A program made the translations under genes and the position numbers. Positions 31,130 to 41,205 of a stretch of 64,000 nt of DNA are shown here, in pieces (position 1 is the first letter of the stretch; each line of letters opens with the position of its first letter). This DNA comes from Turritopsis dohrnii (taxonomy: Eukaryota; Cnidaria; Hydrozoa; Anthoathecata; Oceaniidae), in the NCBI GenBank assembly GCA_027922465.2, contig BQMF02000258.1:124001-188000 (forward strand), written 5' to 3'. The notes under the pieces were generated by a model that saw only the letters and a program-made list of their open reading frames with translations, made no database searches and was not told the origin of the DNA.

Positions 31130-31215
31130 AGGGTATGAAAGCGGCATTGAGCCGGGTGGAGGAGGGTATGAAAGCGGCATTTGGCCGGGTGGAGGAGGGT
31201 AGGAAAGCGGCAAAA
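31130..31215 (+). repeat. Minisatellite with GGGTATGAAAGCGGC units, cluster 2
   Basis: Three units of 36 bp (GAGGGTATGAAAGCGGCATT, then GAGCCGGGTGGAG) are of the same family as 30765-30885. The minus-strand frames over both clusters are repeat translations, not genes. Confidence 0.85.
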
Positions 31216-33007
31216 AGCGGTTGTATGTTTGACAAATTCCATTTTATTCTCTTTCTTTGAGATTCTGATGTCATTGAAAAGGCAGTTTATCATTGTCATT
31301 TGCATACCTGCAGTTCACTAAGAATTCCTTTTCTGTCTTAGATAGCAAGGCAAAGTGTAAACCTCTCCATATTATTGATGTTACGTTACATTATTGGTAT
31401 TGAGACACCATATACTCAGCTAAATGATTTCTTCATTAAACATGGGTAAGAAACCTTTTAAAGATTTTCCTCCTCACTTGCACCTTTGCTAACAAATTGA
31501 AAGTCGATTCAGATTTTCATGAGTTCACGTTATGTTTAGAGTTTGCATAGCGTCGTAGAGAAGAAGATAAATATCAGCTAATGTGAAGAAAAATGACATT
31601 TTGTTGCACTCGAAAGATCAGCCTATGTTTATTGAGATATTAGACAGTCAGAAATTCATGGTTGCATGTTCACCCATGACATCACCCACCCTCCTTTTTA
31701 ACAGTTTAAATTTCTGTAAATTCAGTATGAACATTGCTTATTATACCTATCTATACGGTTTCTTCTGGAAGAATAGACATAGTCAATCCCTTTTGGCTTG
31801 GGGATAACCAGAAGTTTTTACCCTGGAGTCGGTATAATAATCACACGTGTTTCATATAATCGGGCTTGAGAACACGTTAATGTTTTTCTTTTAGTTAAGC
31901 CAAGGGCCACGTCATCTATTGGTCCTCCTCTCGAACTGTTTTTGAAGGAACCTCGTCTACGTAGCAACTATAACATGAATGTATCCTAACTAAATAATTG
32001 AAGAATGACAATGATAAAAACGTTAAATAAACTATTCGGTTCTCTTTTCTTGATTCCCCTCTTTCCGTGTCATTTTATGTTTTGTGAACTCTTTGGTGAT
32101 GACATAAACGCGTGCTGAACATGGGCGGCGAAGAATGCGGCCTTGGCGTCTAGTACTGTTAAACCATTCCAGCTCCGTTCGCTCTTGTTACGGTAGCAGC
32201 GTAAGCGAATACCGTATTAAAACACCCTTGGACTCCTACTACTACTCCTACTCCTACTCCTCCGGCCGAAACGGCAGTTTTTAGCCTACGCTTAACAGTC
32301 GATCAGATTTCGTTCAGAAAATCATATGAAATCTCACAAAGGAACGCAGTCTAAAAATATTCGAAGGTTATATCCAGAAAACATTCTAAAATAAATTTTT
32401 CTAATATTTCATCGCTTAATAATACATGAAGAAAGAGATATTTTGGTTAAAAGTAGTAAGTAGTTACTTTTACTAAAAATGCTTAACATTTGGATGTAAG
32501 GTACGATTTTATCGTCGGTAGTTCAACCTTAACGAACTTTTTAATTACATCTAAAGTTTGTCAGCTATATCTAAACCGTCATTTTGCATTAAATATTTCA
32601 AAGATCACAGTTTTTGGGAAGGTTTCTTGAGTCCATGGAGTCTTTGTTATTGTTTTTAATTTTTTTCGAAGCAGACGCGTTTTTTTACACATAAGTTCTT
32701 ATAATTTTTTTCTTGAAAAAATTCGACTCATGTATGTACATTTCTTTGTCTTGAAAATTATTTGCTGGTGGTGTTTCTTAATAAGACCCCATTTACATTC
32801 GATAAGACCTCTTTACACTAACTATTTTTTTTATGGCAATTTTTGGTCGTGCTTTCGAAAGTATGCTGCTTGCTGCTACCGTTTGCGCCATCTGGCTCTT
32901 GTTTTTATTCAACACATCACTAACACCGTTTATTCAATTATTAACCTGTACTATCTTGCAAGCGAAATTAATTATTTCTAAAATATTTTTATTCAGATGA
33001 TTTATTT
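31216..33007. other. Intergenic DNA with a CTACTC microsatellite
   Basis: No gene is recognised. A (CTACTC)-type tract occupies about 32231-32262. The phrase TTACGGTAGCAGCGTAAGCG and its CCGGCCGAAACGG neighbour (32190-32275) is GC-richer and may be a small repeat. Confidence 0.4.
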
Positions 33008-33012
33008 CAGCC

Positions 33013-33663
33013 CAGTGCCGTAGCCCCCCCCCCCCCCCCCCCCCCCCCCCCAAAAAAAATTTTCAACCATGGTTTTTTGTTGAAAAGGTGTAAATGGGAG
33101 CACAACGACATACGTGTGTGAACAAGCCATGTTATTTCTTGTTTAAATACGTGCACCCCTGAATGCTAAAGTCGATAAAAAGTGACTCAAATAAAAACGC
33201 CCATAGCTTTCTTTAGAAAATAATTGAGAGCTCAACAAAATAACTTGTGACTGAAAGCTCAAATGATATAGCTAGGCAATAAAAGTAATTTTAAAGGATT
33301 TCTAATGTTGTATTTTTATATTATATGAATTCATTGACAAATGCGAAACAAGAATAAACATTTTCGGACACTTTAATGCGTAAAACATTTACTACTTTTT
33401 CCCATATTCTTTCGTAATACTTTTCTCGTGTACTTCATTTGAACCCGAAACGATAGTCTTATTATTTGAAAATACACTAATATTTCACGCCAAGTATAGA
33501 TTTCTTATTGTTTAAAATTGATTTTCGGAAAGGCAGTTTTAGTCAATCTAGAGGGCTAAAAATCCAAAAATTTTCTTAGTCCGTCGGCCCTAACCATGGT
33601 AGGGCCTCCTTAGATACTAAAAATATGGGCCCCCCTAATATTTATTTCGTGTCTACGGCACTG
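33013..33663. mobile_element. Small TIR element with CAGTGCCGTAG termini
   Basis: It starts CAGTGCCGTAG and ends CTACGGCACTG, an 11-bp perfect TIR, flanked by CAGCC on both sides (33008-33012 and 33664-33668). CAGTG termini recall hAT elements, which normally make 8-bp duplications; only 5 bp match here. A run of 28 C residues (33024-33051) follows the left terminus, and GGGCCCCCC lies near the right one. There is no coding capacity. Confidence 0.6.
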
Positions 33664-33668
33664 CAGCC

Positions 33669-34635
33669 ACAGTTTGTTCTTCATGGTTTCTTATTTTTAG
33701 GTGAGACTATTGATTTGTAGCCGACCGAGTCATGCCAGCGACTATAACAATGTGAATCACCTGCTAAGCACTCAGTAAGAGAGTAGGCATGGTGTCCAGA
33801 GTCGTTGTCATTACAACTTCGGTAGCCCAAATGGGGGCTATAAATGCTCTAGAACCTCCTTTGTGGGAGCTTCAACAGTACCTTAAGGAACTGAAGAGGC
33901 CTTCCTGGGTAAACAATCGTAAAACTAAAAAAACGAAACTAACATTCTTGTGGCATTTTTCTTTAAAATTATAAAATATAACAACCTCAATACAAAGGTA
34001 TTTCACCCTTATTATCATTTTGATGGTAACTTTTCAATCCTCCTTCTCTTAACAGTAGTCTTATGAATGACACGTCATAGAGTGATCGCTATTCCAGCGG
34101 CAGTTCTACCTTCTCCACATGCACACCACAACAAATTCTGCGAAGGTGGCCTAAGAAGTGGTTTGGATAAGAGATAGCAGTTTGTTTTAAATGTCCAATG
34201 TTTTTTAAATGTGCTTTGATTGCAAAGGATCTGTAAAAATGAAACTAGTCTTCGATCATCTCTGTAGATAGACTTGAAATTTTGTAAGTAAAGCTGGAGT
34301 TGAGTAAAGAGTATGAATCAGATTTGGAGGCTCGTGTATTAATGCTGGTTACAAAATTCACTCTAACCGTCACATAAAGTGTACAATACAAAACTGTGGC
34401 TGAAATACTTAAAAAATCCGAGTTTATTATCAACTCGATGTATTGTACTATTAGCATGTCTTTCCATGTTTAAAAACAGCTCAAGTAGACCAAATGCATC
34501 AAAAGAAAAGGCAGTTCCATGTATGCTATAACAGCTGTTATCTCTCTAGAGAGATTCAACAAAAGCTGTTCAAAGTATCTTTAATTATTCAAGAAATTAC
34601 AATTCGCAGGCAGATCAGGTGCCTCTGTGAATTGC
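33669..34635. other. Intergenic DNA, possibly LINE 3' flank
   Basis: No gene is recognised. The part adjacent to 34636 is downstream of the minus-strand LINE RT stop and may include its 3' untranslated tail, but no poly(T) or target duplication was found. Confidence 0.4.
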
Positions 34636-35946
34636 TCATAAATCGAGGAACTTCATTGGAATGTCCTTCCATGCGTCGTCCAATTTTGACTTGAAATCGT
34701 TTATGTCACGTGCGTTTACTACTTCTTTCGGAAGGTCGTTCCAGATGGTGATTGATCGATGGTAAAAAGAGTTGCTTTGAATCCCTCTTACGCCATCTTT
34801 AGTTGTATTTATTTGCAGCTGGAAATCGTGCTTTCTACTTTGACGGGTTCTGAGTTTGAAAGATTTTGGTAACGTTTCCTTGTCGTAGATGTGGATGTGC
34901 TTGTAGAGTTCTATCATGTCTCCTCGTTTTCTTCTATAAGATAGAGATGGTAAATCTAACGTTTTTAATCTCTCTGTGTATTCTAAGTTTTGAAATCCAT
35001 CAACCAATTTAGTTGCTCTTCGTTGTACGTTTTCCAGCACATTTATATGTTTTTGTAAAAACGGTGCCCAGATTGCTTGGCCATATTCAAGATATGGTCC
35101 TACAAATGAGGTGTACAACTTCTTAAAAAGCGGACCATCAAGGAATGAGAAACTTCTACGTATTAAGCCTACAATTGCGTTTGCTGCTTTTACTTTGGTA
35201 GATATGTGTTCTTTAAATTTTAGTTCAGAATCAAAAATGACCCCAAGATCCTTTTGTTCGAAGACGTGCTCGAGCTCATGTTGGTTAAGACTGTATCTTT
35301 GGGTATGCGTTATATTCTGAAACTTCCCTAAAGTCAACACGTGGCATTTTTGGGGATGGAATTGAAGGAGCCATTTTTTAGACCACAATTCAAGTGAGTC
35401 GATATCCGATTGTAACTGGATCGCATCCTCTCTTGTTATTACTTGACGGAGTATTTTAGTGTCATCGGCGTAAAGAAAAGCATCGGATCTTACCGCGTCA
35501 GGTAGGTCATTTATGTAAATAATGAATAGCACAGGTCCAAGAACACTTCCTTGGGGAATACCACTTAGAACTGAAGCTGGATCTGATTCCACACCGTTCA
35601 CCTTAACCACTTGAATACGATCGGTTAGAAAGACTTTAATCCAATTCAAGATATTACCTTTGATGCCATATGACTCGAGTTTTTTAAGCAGTCTCTGATG
35701 AGGAACTGTATCAAATGCTTTCGCGAAGTCAAAGTAAATGGCATCAACTACTCCTCCAGCTACTATTATCTCGATGCATTTGTCAAGGTAAGACAGAAGT
35801 TGTGTTGTCGTGGATCGACCATTGATAAAACCGTATTGCTTAGGGGACAATAGATGCTCACATTTCAAGTGTGTCATAATAGCCTCTTTAATGAAATGTT
35901 CCATAAGTTGATCTCTAACAGTTCTGTTTTCTTTGACGGTGTGAGT
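34636..35946 (-). pseudogene. Non-LTR retrotransposon RT (CR1/Jockey group), 5'-truncated
   Basis: The open frame covers 422 residues from an internal Met at 35904 and extends upstream in frame to about 35946. RT motifs in order are QYGFINGRSTTTQLL, YFDFAKAFDTVPH (block A), SGIPQGSVLGPVLF (block B), FLYADDTKIL (block C, YADD) and DLGVIFDSELKFKEHI, with a C-terminal domain ending in NDLPKEVVNARDINDFKSKL. The endonuclease, the RT N-terminus and ORF1 are missing, as expected for 5' truncation during target-primed integration. What remains is uninterrupted, so the copy is fairly young. Confidence 0.88.
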
Positions 35947-35949
35947 TGA

Positions 35950-36372
35950 TCAGCGTTTGTGTAGAGAATATTTATAGCGTTTAAAGCCTTTGCGGCAGAT
36001 TGGGGTGTATGGTTTCTGGGTGGTAATCGGCCTACCTTTTTGACAGATGTACTTTGAAGACGATGTTGCCACCTTTGTCAAATTTTCCTTAGCGAAAAGG
36101 TTGCTGATTCGAAGTTTCTCTTGGTCGTTGAGTGTGTTAAACCCATCGATTTTGTTAATATTGTTGACTAAGTCAGAAAAATTTACTGATTTCCCCAAAC
36201 CCGTGAAAGCACATTCAACGTGAAAATTCAATAGCCAAATGATCATTTTCGTCTTTCGGGAAAATTTCAAGAATTCAAAAGAAAAAAGAAAAAATGAAAT
36301 TTCTTCACATTCAATAAAAGGAAAATCCAATACATAAAAACCTTCTTCAAAAAGAGTTTCGTTGCCTTGCAT
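35950..36372 (-). CDS. Unrecognised minus-strand frame, possible exon
   Basis: The 140-codon frame has an unconvincing N-terminal half (low-complexity, AT-driven) but a protein-like second half: SVNFSDLVNNINKIDGFNTL, LNDQEKLRISNLFAKENLTK and a basic end. It may be the downstream exon of the coiled-coil frame at 36511-37140, cut off by the LINE at 35946. There is no family match. Confidence 0.3.
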   Translation of the reverse strand: MQGNETLFEEGFYVLDFPFIECEEISFFLFSFEFLKFSRKTKMIIWLLNFHVECAFTGLGKSVNFSDLVNNINKIDGFNTLNDQEKLRISNLFAKENLTKVATSSSKYICQKGRPITTQKPYTPICRKGFKRYKYSLHKR

Positions 36373-36510
36373 TTAGATCACATCATACTAACGATCATTC
36401 TCCTAATCTCAACCATATATATGAAACTTATGACAAGTTTCGAATAAACTGAGGACAGGGTTAAAACCCCGTCGTTTGTACATGGATGGTGTTGGCTTGT
36501 GGTTGCTACG

Positions 36511-37140
36511 TTACATGGAGTGGAGATGTGCGGCGATTGGTGGTAATACTGGTCGCACAAGTGGAGGGAAGATCTTTCCTAATTTAGATGATTTCATGTA
36601 TTTTCTCACGAAACGTTGAGTTGGTTTTGCAACTTTTGGAGATTCTGGTACTAGAGCTCTCAAATTCTGATTTTCTGCTCGAAGTTTTGCTAATTCTTTC
36701 AAAGCATTTTCTTTCTCTATTTCAGCTCGTTCTTGCTTGACTCTCATTTCTTTCTGTCGAGTTTCCAATGCTTTCATGTTTTCTGACAAAGCATTACAAA
36801 ATAGTGCTCTATGAAACATTTTATCTTTAGTATGATTTAGTTCTTCTTTAAGTCGATAGATTTCAGCTTCGACTTTTTTACGTCTTTGAGATTCAAGCAT
36901 GATATTTCGTGATAGATCTTCTTTTTCAACAGCATATTGTTGTTGATGGTCCTCCAACATCGATTTCAACTTCTCCGCTTGTTCTTTTACTTGAAGATGT
37001 TCTTTGGATAACTCAAATTTAATGTCATTTCTCTCAAGAATATCTTGTACTTCAACTGGCAACATCTTTACGAACGTATCGTAATAACTGAAGTTATGAA
37101 TTTCAATTTTCTCTTTCGTTAGAGAAAAAGTCTTGTACAA
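36511..37140 (-). CDS. Coiled-coil protein of unknown function (possible host gene exon)
   Basis: The frame has 209 codons. Residues about 45-165 form a nearly continuous heptad-like helix rich in E, K, L and Q (for example EQAEKLKSMLEDHQQQYAVE and EKENALKELAKLRAENQNLR), followed by a basic tail with PTQRFVRKYMK and a Pro-rich end. A dimeric coiled coil is likely. No specific family is recognised. It sits between the truncated LINE and the TTA-flanked terminus at 37520. Confidence 0.5.
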   Translation of the reverse strand: MYKTFSLTKEKIEIHNFSYYDTFVKMLPVEVQDILERNDIKFELSKEHLQVKEQAEKLKSMLEDHQQQYAVEKEDLSRNIMLESQRRKKVEAEIYRLKEELNHTKDKMFHRALFCNALSENMKALETRQKEMRVKQERAEIEKENALKELAKLRAENQNLRALVPESPKVAKPTQRFVRKYMKSSKLGKIFPPLVRPVLPPIAAHLHSM

Positions 37141-37980
37141 AACAGAGGTTTATGTAAGGATTGATTTTCTTCAGGTGACGTCAAATTTGATAATGCTGTG
37201 ACGTCTAATACATATTCAAATACAACTTCGGACCCAGGTTAAACAAAGAATTCTTCAGACGCTGCTAAAGAAAATTGTTGAAAATAAAATGAGACCAAGT
37301 GGAGTGATAGGGTGTTGCTTACGACAGCGGGAGTTGAATGTCAGGCTTCAACAACTAGACGGTCCATTCCAGAAGCTATAACAGACATAATTCCAACCAT
37401 TAAGTGTTTGGAGTGAGTTGTAAGAAGATATCCAAGAGGAGAATTATCTACTGAAGCGTTTAATGAACCTTTTAAAGCCTAAATTAAATACGATAGATCA
37501 ATTGCAAATGACATTTTTAGGCGGCGTTTACATGAGCCCGTAGCGAGATTTCACCCGTAGTGAAACACATGAATTTCATTCGGTATTCGGTGTAACGCTT
37601 TGAACCTTTTGCATGACATACCCCGTAGTCTAACTCACTACGGGTTGGATTTCAATACGGTCTGAGAATTATGAGGGGGGTGGGGGGGTTGTAGGCTGTG
37701 TTGTGGTCTGCTACAACAATTGTATTGCAAAATTCGCACTTATTGTTGTCTTTTTTTTACTCAATTGTCCCTATTCATTCAGGCAGGCTCTCTTGGGCTT
37801 ATTTAGTTCTGTGTAGCTCAGCTGCCAATTATATCTATATATGTATTGTTTTATTGTATGTTGTCATAGTTACACTTATTGTTTATAATTATCATTCTAG
37901 TGATTTGTTCTATTGTATGTTGTCATAGCTACACCTATTGTTTATAGTTTATAGTTTATAGTTATAGTGATTAGAACTGA

Positions 37981-40378
37981 AATAAGTGATCATGACCTCG
38001 GTTACGTCATTATAAACATTCGCAAACAGCGGTTCGAACCAAGATACAAAGTCATTCGCGATGAAAAACGTTTTTCGCTAAATGACTACATTACTGACTT
38101 TTCGCAACTACCGTTTAACATCGTTTACGCAGTAGACGATCCGAACGACAAAGTATCAATGCTAAACCATCTGATTACTGAATGTTTATCACGACACGCT
38201 CCATTGAAACGTACTAGATTCACAAGACCTCCTGCTCCCTGGATGCAAGACCCTATAATCAACAACTCCAAAAATGCTCTCGAAGAGATACGAAAAACCA
38301 AATCTAGAGACAACAGTGAATACGTTAAGCTCCGAAACAACCACAAAAAACTTATCAGAAAAGCCAAGTCAAAATTCATTCTAAAATCGTTATCATCGAG
38401 TAATCCTAAGGAAGTATGGAAAACTATCCACAGGATTCTCAAACCACCAACCGCTAGAATAAAGTTTGATCCTGATAAACTGAATGATCACTATACCACA
38501 CTCGCATCTCGTCTTTGCAAGAAAGAAAACGTTCCCTTGAATCCCAAACAGCTCATATCTGCACTACTACTTGATACCGAACAGTTACTACAAATGCACG
38601 AAACAACCTATGAAGAGGTAAACAAGATCATTCGAAATCTTCGGAGTGACTGCTCGAGCGGCCATGATAACATCCCTGTCAAATTCCTGAAGCCAGTCCA
38701 TGACTACATCACGTCCCCACTTGTTCACATCATAAACAGTTGCATCACCACAAGATCATTCCCTGATCTATGGAAACTGGCACGCGTCTGTCCAATTCCA
38801 AAAGTTGCGAATCCAACAGTGGCAAAAGACTTCCGTCCAGTCTCCATCTTACCAATCCTATCAAAAATCTTCGAGAGAGTAATCTTGAACCAAATACTAA
38901 CCTTCGTCGAATCCAAAGTATACAACACGACACAATCAGGATTCCGAAAGGGACATTCCACCACCACTCTTCTCTTGAAACTGCGTGACGATATTGTAAA
39001 AGCAATGAACAAAAATGACATAACCATCGCAGTAATGATCGATTATTCCAAAGCGTTCGATACCATCGACCACTCAATATTGGTACGCAAACTGAGCCGA
39101 TTAGGATTTGGACAATCAATTATTTCACTTATCGTCAGTTATCTGTCGAACAGAAAACAATATGTACAGGTCGACGACCGAAAATCCCAAACCAAAAATA
39201 TTTTCTTCGGAGTGCCGCAAGGAAGTATCCTTGGCCCGATTTTATTCAACATCTACGTTGCCGACCTACCAAATGAAATCCAAACACCCTCCATCCAATA
39301 TGCCGATGATACGACCCTCTGCAAATCATGTCCCAAACAAAACCTTTTCGAATCCATCAAGGCAATTGAACTAGACCTAACATCACTATGCAACTGGTCG
39401 AGAGATAATGGTCTGATTTTCAACAGCGACAAATTACAAATGATGGTTATTCGAAAACCCAGATCACTGCCATCAGATCGATCCTACCTCCTACGTTCAG
39501 AAGGCCGATCAGTAAGACAAGAACTGTATGTTAAGATACTCGGTATCCAAATGGACGAAAACCTCTCCTGGTTACCTCAAGTGAATTATGCAACAAAGTC
39601 AGCTTACGCAAATTTACAAACGATAAAAAGGTTCAAGAGATTCACCCCGTATAGAGTTCGGAAAACACTCGCGGAATCTCTTGTCCTCTCCAAACTGAGT
39701 TATTGCAATACCGTGTACGCTCAAATTCCGCAATACTTGAAAAAGCGCATCCAACGTGTACAGTCGTGTGCAGCCGGGTACGTTCTCCGTCGCTACTGCA
39801 CCCTGAAAGATGTGACAAGTTTGGGTTGGCTTCTTGTTGAGCAACGTTGTGAATTGGACCTCTCGATCGCAGGTTTCAAAGCTTTAAACGATGAAAAGTG
39901 GCCGGACTACTTGTCTATGAAAAAGCTCAAGTTCAAAAGGACTCTCCGATCTATTGATAATGGAATAATGATTGAACCTGGTGAAAATGGCACTTTCAAC
40001 AACCAAGTGTCTAAAGTTTTTAATGATTTGCCAAAAAATATACGTAACCTAGACTCAATTTCAACATTTTACAGTCAAACGAAAAAATATTTTTTAGATA
40101 AATCAATCGCCATTGCCTTAGCAAGGGAAGGCTAGGTTCTCCGATTGTATAAGCACTTCCTTATCAATTTCTGCAAACCAACTCTATACAGCGCGGGTCA
40201 CGAGTTTCCATATTTTTCAACCTTCACCAAGTTACCAAGATTTTCTTATTTCCAAATCTCGTTTAGACATATCGAACCATACGATAATCTCTGAGCCTCC
40301 ACAGTGAGCCTTCCTATGCTTGGGTTTTATATTATAGAATTTTTTTTTTTTATATCTATATATATATAGTTATCACAT

Positions 40379-40419
<41 letters not shown>

Positions 40420-40760
40420 TTATTATGCAATAAGTGCTGGCTGCTACGGTTTCAATGAGCTGTTTATTTCAACACAGCCAACGTTTTATCTCTAACGATG
40501 TCTTTCTGAGTTGAAGGAGACCTTCCGCCGATATACAACTACAGCCTATGCCTTTCCTCTATTTAATCTATCAACGACCATTTAACAAAACCAAAATCTA
40601 CAACTCTTATTGAAACCTAGATCTCCATGCTTCTTGTATCATTTTTGTTCTAAACAACTTTTTATTATTATTGTTGTTATTATTATGTTATTATAGGGAT
40701 AAGAACCATTTGTATAATGGAACCCGAATAAATGTCAAAAAAAAAAAAAAAAAAAAAAAA
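37981..40760 (+). mobile_element. LINE inserted in the BEL 5' LTR, 5'-truncated, poly(A)-ended
   Basis: LTR homology stops after GATTAGAACTGA at 37980 and resumes at TATAAACATTT (40761). The insert starts inside the endonuclease domain (motif SDHDLGYV) and ends in an A-run at 40737-40760. A second, internal A-run lies at 40384-40416. There is no target duplication; instead 151 bp of LTR are lost. Confidence 0.88.
37982..40135 (+). CDS. Endonuclease tail and reverse transcriptase of the nested LINE
   Basis: About 717 codons are open without a break. The SDHD motif of the AP-type endonuclease is at the very start. The RT follows: WKLARVCPIPK, FRPVSILPILSKIFERV, SGFRKGHSTTTLL, MIDYSKAFDTIDHSIL (block A), GVPQGSILGPILFNIY (block B) and QYADDTTLCK (YADD). 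The C-terminal domain ends NDLPKNIRNLDSISTF. The group is CR1/Jockey-like and clearly different from the RT at 34.6 kb. The frame appears to start upstream only because the LTR is open for a few codons. An intact RT in a truncated copy means a young insertion. Confidence 0.9.
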   Translation: MSDHDLGYVIINIRKQRFEPRYKVIRDEKRFSLNDYITDFSQLPFNIVYAVDDPNDKVSMLNHLITECLSRHAPLKRTRFTRPPAPWMQDPIINNSKNALEEIRKTKSRDNSEYVKLRNNHKKLIRKAKSKFILKSLSSSNPKEVWKTIHRILKPPTARIKFDPDKLNDHYTTLASRLCKKENVPLNPKQLISALLLDTEQLLQMHETTYEEVNKIIRNLRSDCSSGHDNIPVKFLKPVHDYITSPLVHIINSCITTRSFPDLWKLARVCPIPKVANPTVAKDFRPVSILPILSKIFERVILNQILTFVESKVYNTTQSGFRKGHSTTTLLLKLRDDIVKAMNKNDITIAVMIDYSKAFDTIDHSILVRKLSRLGFGQSIISLIVSYLSNRKQYVQVDDRKSQTKNIFFGVPQGSILGPILFNIYVADLPNEIQTPSIQYADDTTLCKSCPKQNLFESIKAIELDLTSLCNWSRDNGLIFNSDKLQMMVIRKPRSLPSDRSYLLRSEGRSVRQELYVKILGIQMDENLSWLPQVNYATKSAYANLQTIKRFKRFTPYRVRKTLAESLVLSKLSYCNTVYAQIPQYLKKRIQRVQSCAAGYVLRRYCTLKDVTSLGWLLVEQRCELDLSIAGFKALNDEKWPDYLSMKKLKFKRTLRSIDNGIMIEPGENGTFNNQVSKVFNDLPKNIRNLDSISTFYSQTKKYFLDKSIAIALAREG

Positions 40761-41205
40761 TATAAACATTTGCATCACTTCATTGTACCCACTTGGCTAT
40801 GAACCTCTAAAGAAGACACTCACTTGTTAAGTGTTACTTTACTTAGTCAATGTCACCTTTTGTTTGATCTTTATCAAATATCTATGGCATCTTGTGTATT
40901 TACGTGGACACATAAGTGATGCAACTGCAGAATCCAGCTTAGGGCAAACTGGTCAGTATTTAAATATTTATTAAATTATTTTGTTTAGTTATTGTATGCA
41001 TTACTGATGGGCTTATTATTCATACCCTATTATATATTGATATTACATAGTAAGCTTTGTAATTTTTAGTTTGAACGTGAGCTACTGGTATCAATAAAAA
41101 GCTTGTTACAAACACCCTGTGTACTGGATTCTTGCACCCAATTTTACATTCAAACAGTACCCTCAGTGGTGATGAATATCAATTAAGTATTAACAGTCGA
41201 ATTAA

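Larger units (their letters stand above)
37690..41148 (+). repeat. 5' LTR of the BEL element, split by a LINE
   Basis: The parts 37690-37980 and 40761-41148 match the 3' LTR. The stretch corresponding to 47832-47982 of the 3' LTR (151 bp) is absent at the LINE junction. Internal TTGTTCTATTGTATGTTGTC repeats vary in number between the two LTRs. Confidence 0.88.

Noticed and set aside
38125..39119. Several minus-strand frames over the nested LINE
   Set aside because: They are antisense to a clear reverse transcriptase.
41149..41205. Primer binding site of the BEL element
   Set aside because: GTGGTGATGAATATC is a possible site but lies some bases from the LTR end and could not be matched confidently to a tRNA.
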